From Solidesulfovibrio magneticus str. Maddingley MBC34 (lineage in GTDB: Bacteria > Desulfobacterota > Desulfovibrionia > Desulfovibrionales > Desulfovibrionaceae): a DNA stretch of 37,673 nt. The stretch lies in contig ALAO01000126.1 of NCBI GenBank assembly GCA_000307955.1, forward strand, positions 1-37,673. The letters run 5' to 3'. Shown one piece after another: positions 7,026-17,157 of this stretch. The notes beneath the pieces were generated by a model that made no database searches, had not been told where the DNA came from, and worked only from the letters and a program-made list of their open reading frames with translations. How positions within the stretch are numbered: position 1 is the stretch's first letter; each line of letters begins with the position of its first letter. The position numbers and the translations under genes are program-made.

Positions 7026-9404
7026 TCACAGCATGTCCACCGGGTCAAGATCAAGCGTACAGCGCACCTTGGCCGCCGTTTCCAGGCTTTTGGCCCCGGC
7101 GGCGAACACTTGGCGCACCCCGGGCCAATCCGACGCCTTGATGAGGCAATGCAGCCGCCGCCGACCGGCCACCAGGGCCAAGGGCGCGGGAGCCGGCCCC
7201 AGCAGGCGCGCTCCGACGGCGGCCGCCGCCCGGCGCATGGCCTCGCCGGCCGCGGCGGCCAGGGCGTAACCTTCCTCGTAGTCCCGGGAAAAGCTCAGGC
7301 GCACAAGCCCCAGTCGTACGAATGGCGGATAACACAACCGGCGGCGGCGGGAAAGCTCCTCTTCGAAAAAGCCCTCGTAATCGCCGCGAATGACATAACC
7401 AAAAAACGGATCCTCGGGCATCCGGGTCTGGATGAGCACCCTGCCCGGCCGCTCGCCCCGGCCGGCCCGGCCGGCCACCTGGGTGAGCAGTTGAAAGGCC
7501 CGTTCCGAGGCCCGGTAATCCGGCAGGTTGCGGCCCAGGTCGGCGTCGGCGGCGATGACCAGGGTGACGTCTGGGAAATGATGGCCCTTGGAGAGCATCT
7601 GGGTGCCGACCAGCACCCGGGAGCGGCCGGCGGCGAAATCGGCCAGCACGGCCCGGGCCTCTTCGGGGCGACGGGCCACGTCGCGGTCGAGCCGGGCCAC
7701 GGCCGCCTCAGCCGGCAGCACGCCGGCGAGCTGCTCTTCGAGCATCTCCGCGCCCACGCCCATGGGCAAAAAGCTCGTGCCGCCGCAGCCCGGACAAGGC
7801 GAGGGATGAGGCCTTGCATGGCCGCAATAGTGGCACACCAGCCGTTCCCGGTCCTTGTGGAAGGTCAGGGACAGGTCGCAGTGGGGACAGCGCACCGGCG
7901 TTTCACAGTCGAGGCAGAATAAGAGCGGCGCATAGCCCCGGCGATTGAGGAGAATCATGGCCTGGCCGCCCTCGGCCACGGTTTCGGCCAGGGCGGCGGC
8001 GCTTAAGTCGGTGAGCACGCCGACCCGGTCGCCGGTTTCGCGGCCCACGGCCGAGCCCGTGAGCTTGGCCGCGCCGCGCATGTCCACCAGTTCCACGCGC
8101 GGCATCCCGCCGCCGCCCACCCGGCGCTCCAGGCGCACCATGGGCACATGCCCAGCTTTGGCGGCCTGGAAGGTCTTGACGTCCGGGGTGGCCGATCCCA
8201 GGACAAAAAGCGCCCCGGACTGCCTGGCCCGAAAAAAGCCCACTTCCTTGGCTTGGTAGGGCAACCGGTCTTCCTGCTTGAAAGCCCCGTCGTGCTCCTC
8301 GTCAAGGACAATGAGCCCAAGATCACGTAGCGGCAGCAGCAGGGCCGAGCGCGTGCCGGCCACGATGGCCGGCGGCGACCCGCCGCCGCAGCGCCAGAAA
8401 AGCGCCTCGCGCAGGGCCGGGGACTGGTAGCCGTGGTAAAAGACCGGCCCAACTTCAGGAAAGGCCCGACAGGCCGCCCGGTGGAGCTTTTCCGCCAGGG
8501 CCACTTCCGGGGCCAAAAGCAAGACCTGGCGGCCCCGCTCCAGGGTGCGGCGCACGAGTTCCATATACAGGCGCGTCTTGCCGCTGCCGGTGACGCCGTA
8601 GACCAGCCGGGCCGCACCGTCGGGGCTGTCCAAGGCCGGGAGCAGGCTGTCCATGGCGGCGGCCTGTTCGTCGGTCAAGGGCGGCAAGGGTACGGCGGCG
8701 GACATTTCGGCCGGTTGGGCCGGCGCCGCTGTTTCGACTGCGTCGATGCGCACCAGCCCCAGTTCCGCCAGCCGGCGCACCAGGGACAGCGTGCCCGGGC
8801 CGAGCTTGGCCTTGAGTTCGGACAGGGTCATGGGGCCGACGTCGCACAGGGCGTCGAGGACCGCCACCTGCTTGGCCGCGCCGGGCCGCACCGGCCAGGG
8901 CGGCGAGGCGGCAAGGGAGCACAGCGGATCGCTCTCCCCGGCCTCCAGGCGGCAGGCCATGGTCCCGTCCCGCCAGGCCGGGACGAGTTCCAAACGTTCG
9001 TCAGGGGATTTGCGCCACAGGGCGGTCGCGGTCAGGGCCTTGGGCAAACCGGCGGCGCGGCAGGCAAAGACCACCTTGGCCGAGCGCAGTCCGCGCGGCA
9101 GGATGGCCCCGAGGATGCGGCCAACGGTGGCCATGTGGCGGCCGGCCAGGGAGGCGGCCAGCTCCAGGTAGCCGGCGTCGCAAAGCGGCGTGCGCTCCAG
9201 GGGCCACAGGGCCGGGCGCAAGGTCACGCCAGGAGGCGGGGCGACCCCGCAGGCGGCCACCACCCCCACGCGCAGCGTCCGGCCCACCGGAACCAGCAGG
9301 CGCAGGCCCGTCGGAAAGTCGGCCAGGGCAAACCCGGCCGGCACGGCATAGGTGAGCACGCTAAAAGGCGGGGTGGTCAGGGCGACGGCCAGGGCGTCGT
9401 TCAT
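7026..9404 (-). CDS. priA: Primosomal protein N' (replication restart helicase PriA)
   Basis: PriA is a 3'-to-5' superfamily 2 DNA helicase that reloads the replisome at stalled forks. The 792-residue protein shows Walker A GVTGSGKT (270-277), the DEEH box (LDEEHDGAFKQ, 368-371), and eight zinc-binding cysteines in four CxxC pairs between residues 497 and 540 (CLDC, CPHC, CHYC, CPGC). The N-terminal DNA-binding region (TPPFSVLTYAVPAGF) aligns with the usual PriA start, supporting the ATG at 9404. No Shine-Dalgarno sequence is visible before that ATG. Instead the T-run of the galU terminator ends about 9 bases upstream. The HPPD-like gene follows 26 bases downstream. Confidence 0.95.
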   Translation of the reverse strand: MNDALAVALTTPPFSVLTYAVPAGFALADFPTGLRLLVPVGRTLRVGVVAACGVAPPPGVTLRPALWPLERTPLCDAGYLELAASLAGRHMATVGRILGAILPRGLRSAKVVFACRAAGLPKALTATALWRKSPDERLELVPAWRDGTMACRLEAGESDPLCSLAASPPWPVRPGAAKQVAVLDALCDVGPMTLSELKAKLGPGTLSLVRRLAELGLVRIDAVETAAPAQPAEMSAAVPLPPLTDEQAAAMDSLLPALDSPDGAARLVYGVTGSGKTRLYMELVRRTLERGRQVLLLAPEVALAEKLHRAACRAFPEVGPVFYHGYQSPALREALFWRCGGGSPPAIVAGTRSALLLPLRDLGLIVLDEEHDGAFKQEDRLPYQAKEVGFFRARQSGALFVLGSATPDVKTFQAAKAGHVPMVRLERRVGGGGMPRVELVDMRGAAKLTGSAVGRETGDRVGVLTDLSAAALAETVAEGGQAMILLNRRGYAPLLFCLDCETPVRCPHCDLSLTFHKDRERLVCHYCGHARPHPSPCPGCGGTSFLPMGVGAEMLEEQLAGVLPAEAAVARLDRDVARRPEEARAVLADFAAGRSRVLVGTQMLSKGHHFPDVTLVIAADADLGRNLPDYRASERAFQLLTQVAGRAGRGERPGRVLIQTRMPEDPFFGYVIRGDYEGFFEEELSRRRRLCYPPFVRLGLVRLSFSRDYEEGYALAAAAGEAMRRAAAAVGARLLGPAPAPLALVAGRRRLHCLIKASDWPGVRQVFAAGAKSLETAAKVRCTLDLDPVDML

Positions 9405-9412
9405 GGCATGGC

Positions 9413-9448
9413 AAAAAAATCGCCCGGGAGGCTTAGGCCCCCGGGCGA
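9413..9448 (-). terminator. Intrinsic terminator after galU, abutting priA
   Basis: On the minus strand a 9-bp perfect GC stem (9440-9448 with 9420-9428), extended by an inner GGC/GCC pairing, is followed directly by seven T residues (9419-9413). It lies 28 bases after the galU stop codon and only about 8 bases before the priA start codon, so it also forms the leader of any readthrough transcript into priA. Confidence 0.88.
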
Positions 9449-9476
9449 CAAAAGCGTTCGGACAAGGGCGGCGGGC

Positions 9477-10349
9477 CTAGTTGCCAAACGGCAAAAGCTC
9501 ACGCAGGCGAGGCACCAGGGACTCGCGCAGGACCTCGTCGTGCAGGGCGAAGTAGATGTTGGCCGTGAGGTAGTCGACCCAGTCGCCGGCGTCGAAGCGC
9601 TGGCCCTGGATCTTGACGGCGAGCAGGCGGTTGTTGCCGGCCAAGCCCTTCAGGGCGTCGGTCAGCTGAATCTCGCCGCCATGGCCCGGGGTGACCTTCT
9701 CCAAGTGGTAGAAGATGTCCGGGAACAGCACATAGCGGCCCACGATGGCCAGACGCGACGGGGCTTCGTTGACCTTAGGCTTTTCCACCAGGTCGCGCAC
9801 CCGGTACATGCCCGGGGCGAATTCCTCGCCGTCGATGATGCCGTAGCGCGAAACCATGTGCGGCGGCACTTCCATGACGCCGATGACCGGCATGTGCTCG
9901 GTCATGGCCACGGTCAAGAGCTGCTTGATGCCGGGTTCCATGCTGAACATGAGATCGTCGCCGACCATGACGGCGAAGGGATCGTTCTTGCAGACCTCGC
10001 GGGCGCACAGCACGGCGTGGCCCAGGCCCAGCTGTTTTTTCTGGCGGACGGAAATGATGTTGACCATCTCCGCCACTTCCCGGACCATCTTGAGCATCTC
10101 GGTCTTGTTGGTGCGGGTAAGCAGATCCTCAAGGGTGAGGTTGTAGTCGAAGTGGTCTTCGATGATGGTCTTGTTGCGGTTGGTGACGAACACCACATCC
10201 TGAAGGCCCGAGGCTTGCGCTTCCTCGACCACGTACTGCACGACGGGTTTGTTGTAGACGGGCAGCATTTCCTTGGGGATGTTCTTCGTGGCCGGCAAGG
10301 ACCGCGTACCCCATCCGGCGACAGGAATGACCACCTTCTTGATTTCCAT
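9477..10349 (-). CDS. galU: UTP-glucose-1-phosphate uridylyltransferase
   Basis: GalU makes UDP-glucose from UTP and glucose 1-phosphate for envelope polysaccharides. The 290-residue protein begins MEIKKVVIPVAGWGTRSLPA, the nucleotide-binding G-x-G-T-R loop, and continues with TKNIPKEMLP and later VRDLVEKPK, all diagnostic of GalU. The usual AGLGTRFLPATK reads AGWGTRSLPATK here, a mild departure in the loop. An upstream in-frame GTG at 10373 exists, but the ATG at 10349 has AAGGAGA five bases before it and gives the family start. It lies downstream of glmM on the same strand, separated by 198 bases that appear to hold their own promoter. Confidence 0.93.
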   Translation of the reverse strand: MEIKKVVIPVAGWGTRSLPATKNIPKEMLPVYNKPVVQYVVEEAQASGLQDVVFVTNRNKTIIEDHFDYNLTLEDLLTRTNKTEMLKMVREVAEMVNIISVRQKKQLGLGHAVLCAREVCKNDPFAVMVGDDLMFSMEPGIKQLLTVAMTEHMPVIGVMEVPPHMVSRYGIIDGEEFAPGMYRVRDLVEKPKVNEAPSRLAIVGRYVLFPDIFYHLEKVTPGHGGEIQLTDALKGLAGNNRLLAVKIQGQRFDAGDWVDYLTANIYFALHDEVLRESLVPRLRELLPFGN

Positions 10350-10488
10350 GCTCTTCTCCTTGAATGCGCGCACTGCCCGGGTATTTTCTCGGAGGCGGCG
10401 GCCCGCGCAAACGCGCCGGCCCTCCGGATGATGACCTCTCCGCCGCGGCCGCGCCTCTCCCTTTCGGGACGGCCGGCATCGCCTCGCG

Positions 10489-10517
10489 AAGTTAATTCGT
10501 TTAGATAAACAAGTCCA
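10489..10517 (-). promoter_or_regulatory. Candidate sigma-70 promoter for galU
   Basis: On the minus strand TGGACT (10517-10512) and TAACTT (10494-10489) are spaced by 17 bases in an AT-rich island that stands out from the surrounding GC-rich DNA. The spacer holds the 12-bp palindrome GTTTAGATAAAC (10499-10510). Both hexamers are imperfect, so this is a weak call. Confidence 0.3.
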
Positions 10518-10522
10518 GCCCC

Positions 10523-10546
10523 AAAAGGGAGTTCCAGGGCTCTCCC
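10523..10546 (-). terminator. Weak terminator after glmM
   Basis: On the minus strand a 5-bp GGGAG/CTCCC stem (10546-10542 with 10531-10527) is followed by TTTT, immediately after the glmM stop codon. The stem is short, so readthrough to galU is likely. Confidence 0.35.
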
Positions 10547-10547
10547 G

Positions 10548-11900
10548 CTAGGCCAGGGCCTTGGCCACCACATCGGCCAGGGAGTCGCAAAGCGACTCGA
10601 CCTGGGCCGCGTCCTCGGCCTCGACCATGACCCGGGCCAGGGATTCGGTGCCGGAATAGCGCAACAGCACCCGTCCTCGCCCGGCAAGGGCCGCCTCGGC
10701 GTCCTTGACCGCGCGCTCAATGGCCGGCGTCTCGCTGAAAGGCGTTTTGCGGGCCACGGGCACATTGACGAGCTTTTGCGGGAATGGGGACAACAGCGTG
10801 GCCAGCTCGGACAGCGGCTTGCCCTTGCGCACCATGATTTTCATGAGCTGCAAGGCGGCCAGGGTGCCGTCGCCGGTGGTGCTGTGATTGAGGAAGATGA
10901 GATGCCCGGACTGCTCGCCGCCAAAAACCGCGCCTTCGGCCCGCATGGCCTCAACCACGTAGCGGTCGCCCACAGGGGTGCGCAGCAGCCGGCCGCCGTG
11001 ATCCTTCATGAAGACTTCAAGGGCCATGTTGCTCATGACCGTGGCCACGAGCAAGTTGCCCGGCAAGGCCCCCCGCTCTAGGAAATCCAGGGCGCAGATG
11101 GCCATGATCTGGTCGCCGTCAAGGATTCTCCCCTTTTCGTCGGCCACGATGACCCGGTCGGCGTCGCCGTCCAGGGCAATGCCGATGTCGGCCTCGGCCT
11201 CGGTGACCATGCGGGCCACCTGCTGGGGGAAAAGCGAGCCTACCCGCTGGTTGATGTTGGAGCCGTCGGGATCGACGCCGATCTTGATGACCTTGGCCCC
11301 GAGTTCCTCAAAAACCTGGGGAGCCACCCGGTAGGCCGCGCCATGGGCGCAGTCCAAAACGATCTTGAGGCCCTCGAAATTGACGTCCAGGGGTATGGAA
11401 TTTTTGAGAAACACGTTGTAGCGGCCGGTGCTGTCCTCCAGCTTGAAGGCCCGGCCCACGGACTCGGGTTCCGGCAATTGCCAGTTCTGGGCGTAGCCTT
11501 CGACCCGGGCGGCGATCTCGGCTTCCACGGCGTCGGGGAGCTTGAAACCCATGTGATCGAAAAACTTGATGCCGTTGTCGCAGGCCGGATTATGCGAGGC
11601 CGAAATCACCACGCCCACGTCGGCCCGCATGTCGCGGGTGAGAAACGAGATGGCCGGCGTCGGCAGCGGTCCGGTCAAAAAAACGTCCATGCCGGCGGCG
11701 CAAAAGCCGGAGGACAGGGCGTATTCGTAGATGTAGCCGGAACGCCGGGTATCCTTGCCAATGAGCACCTTGTGGCGGCGGCCGCCGTTTCGAAAGTGCA
11801 GGCCAGCTGACAAAGCCAGGCGCATGACCACGTCCGGGGTCATGGGATAAGCGTTGACCCGTCCGCGCAGTCCGTCAGTTCCGAAAAGCTTTTTGTCCAT
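10548..11900 (-). CDS. glmM: Phosphoglucosamine mutase
   Basis: GlmM converts glucosamine 6-phosphate to glucosamine 1-phosphate on the way to UDP-GlcNAc, peptidoglycan and LPS. The 450-residue protein begins [13 protein letters not shown], the conserved family start. The catalytic phosphoserine is Ser102 in VVISASHNP, the metal-binding loop is DGDADR, and the C-terminal phosphate-binding loop is RYSGTES. The open frame extends upstream to 12014, but the family start at 11900 removes an unrelated low-complexity extension. Its position after cdaA and a YbbR/CdaR-like gene is the conserved cdaA-cdaR-glmM arrangement. In Firmicutes GlmM binds and inhibits CdaA, so a similar link is plausible here. 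Confidence 0.95.
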   Translation of the reverse strand: MDKKLFGTDGLRGRVNAYPMTPDVVMRLALSAGLHFRNGGRRHKVLIGKDTRRSGYIYEYALSSGFCAAGMDVFLTGPLPTPAISFLTRDMRADVGVVISASHNPACDNGIKFFDHMGFKLPDAVEAEIAARVEGYAQNWQLPEPESVGRAFKLEDSTGRYNVFLKNSIPLDVNFEGLKIVLDCAHGAAYRVAPQVFEELGAKVIKIGVDPDGSNINQRVGSLFPQQVARMVTEAEADIGIALDGDADRVIVADEKGRILDGDQIMAICALDFLERGALPGNLLVATVMSNMALEVFMKDHGGRLLRTPVGDRYVVEAMRAEGAVFGGEQSGHLIFLNHSTTGDGTLAALQLMKIMVRKGKPLSELATLLSPFPQKLVNVPVARKTPFSETPAIERAVKDAEAALAGRGRVLLRYSGTESLARVMVEAEDAAQVESLCDSLADVVAKALA

Positions 11901-11928
11901 TCCTAGATTCGGCCGGTTCACGCCGGCC

Positions 11929-12825
11929 TCATTTGACGGTGAGGGAAACCTTGTCGGGCTTGGCTTCGATGAGCTCGCAGCCCTGGGGCATCTTGACCCG
12001 GTAGGAGGCCTCATACTTGCCCGGCTGAATGTCCTGGGCCAGTTCCAAGGCGGCCTCGACCAAACCCGGAAAATCCTTGTCGCCGATGATGGCCGCCGGC
12101 CCCTTGACCCGCAACGTGACGGCCTGGGGCGAAACCTCGGCCTCGCGGCCCTTGGGTTTTTTGACGGTCAGCGGCGCGCGCAGCGTGATCTCCGACTCCT
12201 TGGCGGCAAAGCCCATGACCACCTGCACGGCCGGCGGCGAGGCGTCCAGATCCTCGGGCAGATCCAGGGGCACCCGTTCGTCGTAACGCGCCGGGATCGG
12301 CTGGGGCACGGCAATGGGCTGGGTGCGGATCTCGCTGATCTTGTCGAGCTTTCCGGCCGGCCCGGACAGACGCACGGATTCGGGCACGGCCCGCACCGCC
12401 GACATGGAATAGCCGTCGGGCAGCGAGGATCGCAGCATCACCTTGACCGGCACGGTCTTGCTGGCCCGACGCTCCACCTCCAGCTCAAGCCGGGCCGGGC
12501 GTATTTCCACGGCCTCGTAAACCTTCGGCAAAACGATATTTTTGGTCTCGAAAAGGACGATATTACGTCCCGGAACGATCTTGGACAGGTTGAGGTTGTA
12601 GACGAGCTGGGTCTCGTCGAGCTTGCGGGCCACGCCTCTTGGCCCGCGCACGAGCACGTCCACCGAACCCAACATGCCGGATTTGATGTAGAGATCTTCG
12701 GGCAAGCCCGTCATCTCCACCCGCATGGGCATCCAGGCGTCGACTTTCTCCCGACCTGTGACCAGATACCAGCAAAAAAGCGACAAGGCCAGGGCCAGGG
12801 CCAGGTATTGCCAGTTCGATTTCAT
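11929..12825 (-). CDS. YbbR-domain protein (CdaR-like regulator of CdaA)
   Basis: The 298-residue protein has one N-terminal membrane helix (about residues 6-22, [18 protein letters not shown]) followed by an extracytoplasmic beta-rich region. It contains repeated YbbR-like units such as [20 protein letters not shown] and [13 protein letters not shown]. CdaR proteins of this design modulate the membrane diadenylate cyclase CdaA. The ATG at 12825 overlaps the cdaA stop as ATGA (12822-12825), indicating translational coupling. A small perfect hairpin (6-bp arms, 11911-11928) lies between this gene's stop and the glmM start. Assignment rests on domain architecture and operon position. Confidence 0.85.
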   Translation of the reverse strand: MKSNWQYLALALALSLFCWYLVTGREKVDAWMPMRVEMTGLPEDLYIKSGMLGSVDVLVRGPRGVARKLDETQLVYNLNLSKIVPGRNIVLFETKNIVLPKVYEAVEIRPARLELEVERRASKTVPVKVMLRSSLPDGYSMSAVRAVPESVRLSGPAGKLDKISEIRTQPIAVPQPIPARYDERVPLDLPEDLDASPPAVQVVMGFAAKESEITLRAPLTVKKPKGREAEVSPQAVTLRVKGPAAIIGDKDFPGLVEAALELAQDIQPGKYEASYRVKMPQGCELIEAKPDKVSLTVK

Positions 12826-13589
12826 GAGCGTTTGGCCGTGAGGTTCCACAGCATGTTTTTGAGCGTCAGCTCGTCCACCGGGGAGATGAGCTTGCCGCCC
12901 TCGGCCACCGAGACCACGCCCCGCTCCTCGGAGACCACCACGGCCAGGGCGTCGGTTTCCTCGGTGATGCCCAGGGCCGCCCGGTGGCGGGTGCCCAGGC
13001 TCGCGTCCAAGGGCACGCCGGCGATAAGCGGCAGGATGCAGCCGGCAGCGGCCACGGTTTCGCCCTGGATGATGACCGCCCCGTCATGGAGCGGCGTGTC
13101 CGGAAAAAAGATGGTGCCGAGCAGTTCGCTGCTGGGCCGGGCCATGAGTTCCACCCCGCGCGCAGTCCAGTCGCCCAGGGGCACCAGGCGCTCGAACACG
13201 ATCAGCGCCCCGGTGCGGGAGCGGGCCATCTGGAACACGGCCAGGACAATGGCGTCAAGGGCCGCCTCGGACACCTCTTCGCGCCGCTTGGCTCGGAAAA
13301 ACCCGCGCGTGCCCACCGACGACAGCCCCTTGCGGATGTCGGCCTGGAACAGGATGATGATGACCAGGAAGATGGAGCCAAGGAAGTTGGTCAAAAGCCA
13401 ATGCAGGGTGTTGAGACCAAAAAGGTCGGAAAGATAATAGACGACGAGGATCAGGAGAAAACCGTGGAGCACGGTGGCGGCCCGGGTGCCGCGAACCAGG
13501 AGCAAGGCCTGATAGAAGACGAAGGTGACGGCCGCGATGTCGAGGAGATCACGCCAGGACAGGTGAAAGTTGTCGATGAAACTTCCCAT
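12822..13589 (-). CDS. cdaA: Diadenylate cyclase CdaA (cyclic di-AMP synthase)
   Basis: CdaA condenses two ATP into cyclic di-AMP at the membrane. The 255-residue protein has hydrophobic segments at about 15-33, 37-55 and 62-81, then a DAC domain with the DGA motif (FPDTPLHDGAVII, Asp169) and the RHR motif (GTRHRAALGITEETDA, 201-203), both required for catalysis. Length and order match CdaA rather than DisA. The ATG at 13589 is chosen because it gives the family N-terminus; a longer frame runs upstream into folP. Cyclic di-AMP is typical of Firmicutes and is also known from delta-proteobacterial lineages. A classic target is potassium transport; kdpFAB lies 20 kb away in this window. Confidence 0.93.
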   Translation of the reverse strand: MGSFIDNFHLSWRDLLDIAAVTFVFYQALLLVRGTRAATVLHGFLLILVVYYLSDLFGLNTLHWLLTNFLGSIFLVIIILFQADIRKGLSSVGTRGFFRAKRREEVSEAALDAIVLAVFQMARSRTGALIVFERLVPLGDWTARGVELMARPSSELLGTIFFPDTPLHDGAVIIQGETVAAAGCILPLIAGVPLDASLGTRHRAALGITEETDALAVVVSEERGVVSVAEGGKLISPVDELTLKNMLWNLTAKRS

Positions 13590-13620
13590 GACGGCAAATG
13601 TCCTACGGCGGAAAACCGGC

Positions 13621-14523
13621 TCAGCCGGCCAGGGCGGCGGCCAGGCCCAAGGCTTGTTTGACGGCGGCGACGTCGTGGACGCGGTGCAGGCGTGCTCCGC
13701 GCCCGGCGCACAAGGCCGAGGCCACGGCCGTGGCCAGGGAGCGTTCGCCCAGGGGCAGGCCAAGGAGGGCGCCAAACAACGACTTGTTGGACAGTCCAAG
13801 ATAGACCGGCCGGCCAAAGGCCGTAAACCGGTCGAGACTACGCAAGATTTCCAGGTTGTGCTCCGGGAGCTTGCCGAATCCGATGCCGGGGTCCAGGACC
13901 ACATGATCCTCGGGCAGTCCGGCCCGGGTCAGGCGCGTAAGCCCTTGTTCGAAATAAGCGAGGATTTCGCCGATCACGTCGTCGTAACGCGGGTCGCGCT
14001 GCATGACGTCGGGCCGGCCCTTCGCATGCATGAGCACGTAGCCGGGCTTGCGCTGGGCCACGACGTCGAGCAGCGCCGGATCAAAGGCCAGCCCCGAGAC
14101 GTCGTTGACCGCGCAGGCCCCGGCGGCCAAGGCGGCAGCGGCGCAGCCGGCCCGGTAGGTGTCCGCAGCCAGGGGCATGTCCGGCAGCCGGCGGGCCAGC
14201 TCGGCGATGACCGGCACGACCCGGTCGATTTCCTCGGCGTCAGTGACGGGCGCCGCCCCGGGGCGGGTGGACTCGCCGCCGACGTCGAGCATGTCGGCCC
14301 CCTCCCCGGCCAGGCGCAGGCCATGGGAAACGGCGGCCGCCACGTCGCCGTGGCGGCCGCCGTCGTAGAAGGAGTCGGGCGTGGCGTTGACGATGCCGAC
14401 GACACGGTCCCGGGAGCAATCCAGGGTCCGCCCGCCGCCCAGCCGCCAGATCGAGGCCATGTCCTGCTCCATGGATTTGCGCAAGTCGTTCATGGGCGCG
14501 GTGGAACGCAGCTGTCGCGTCAT
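13621..14523 (-). CDS. folP: Dihydropteroate synthase
   Basis: FolP joins p-aminobenzoate to dihydropterin pyrophosphate in folate synthesis. The 300-residue protein shows the pterin-site signatures GIVNATPDSFYDGG and DVGGESTRPGA, then NDVSG, DPGIGFGK and the closing RVHDV. The usual SRK triplet reads SNK in GLSNKSLFGALLG, an Arg-to-Asn change in a conserved active-site loop. The ATG at 14523 is preferred over the ATG ten codons later because GAGG lies six bases upstream of it and nothing suitable precedes the later one. It sits 34 bases after ftsH and 31 bases before cdaA, consistent with one operon. Confidence 0.93.
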   Translation of the reverse strand: MTRQLRSTAPMNDLRKSMEQDMASIWRLGGGRTLDCSRDRVVGIVNATPDSFYDGGRHGDVAAAVSHGLRLAGEGADMLDVGGESTRPGAAPVTDAEEIDRVVPVIAELARRLPDMPLAADTYRAGCAAAALAAGACAVNDVSGLAFDPALLDVVAQRKPGYVLMHAKGRPDVMQRDPRYDDVIGEILAYFEQGLTRLTRAGLPEDHVVLDPGIGFGKLPEHNLEILRSLDRFTAFGRPVYLGLSNKSLFGALLGLPLGERSLATAVASALCAGRGARLHRVHDVAAVKQALGLAAALAG

Positions 14524-14557
14524 GCGCGGCCTCGCCGGCCGAGCCCCTGGCGCGAAG

Positions 14558-16585
<2,028 letters not shown>

Positions 16586-16713
16586 ACTGGAGTCCTCCAG
16601 GGGACGGATAGGGCCGAAGCGGCCCGTGGGTTGTATAAGGCAAAAGCCCTAACACAGGGCCGCCCGGCCTGTCCACGCAGGCGCAAACGCGTCCGCCGCG
16701 CGCCCGGAGAGAC

Positions 16714-16742
16714 TTGCCAAGGGTTCCGATGCCTCATATGTT
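16714..16742 (+). promoter_or_regulatory. Candidate sigma-70 promoter for the CheY-like/HD-GYP pair
   Basis: TTGCCA (16714-16719) and TATGTT (16737-16742) are separated by 17 bases, 43 bases before the start codon at 16786. A second overlapping choice is TTCCGA (16724-16729) with TATGCT (16747-16752), also at 17 bases. The region is the divergent gap between ftsH and this pair. Confidence 0.45.
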
Positions 16743-16785
16743 CACCTATGCTAAGTATTGAGGAGAGGGCCGGCAAGGAGTCGTA

Positions 16786-17157
16786 ATGGCCGAAAAGCGA
16801 ATTTTGACCGTGGATGATTCGGTGAGCGTGCGTTCCCTGGTGTCCAGCGCCCTGCGCCAAGCCGGCTTCGACGTGGTCGAAGCCGTGGATGGGGCCGACG
16901 CCCTGGACAAGGTCGGCGGCGGTTTTGACATGGTCATCACCGACATCAATATGCCCAACATCGGCGGCATCGAGCTGCTGGGAATCTTGCGGGAGCGACA
17001 TGACACCCGGTTCACCCCGGTTATCGTCCTGACCACGGAGTCTCAAAAAATCCTGCGTGACAAGGCACTGGCCGCCGGCGCTTCGGGCTGGGTGGTCAAA
17101 CCCTTCGAACCGGCCAGCCTCGTGGCCGTGGTGCGACGCTTCATCGGCCGAACATGA
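16786..17157 (+). CDS. Single-domain response regulator (CheY-like receiver)
   Basis: The 123-residue protein is a stand-alone receiver domain. It has the acidic pair Asp10-Asp11 (LTVDDSVSVR), the phosphoacceptor Asp53 (MVITDINMPN), a conserved Thr in VIVLTTESQ and the Lys in WVVKPFEP. AAGGAG lies eight bases before the ATG. Its stop overlaps the next gene's start (ATGA at 17154-17157), so the receiver and the HD-GYP phosphodiesterase are co-translated and probably form one signalling unit. The sequence resembles chemotaxis-type receivers, but no cheA or cheW gene is nearby. The partner kinase is unknown. Confidence 0.92.
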   Translation: MAEKRILTVDDSVSVRSLVSSALRQAGFDVVEAVDGADALDKVGGGFDMVITDINMPNIGGIELLGILRERHDTRFTPVIVLTTESQKILRDKALAAGASGWVVKPFEPASLVAVVRRFIGRT

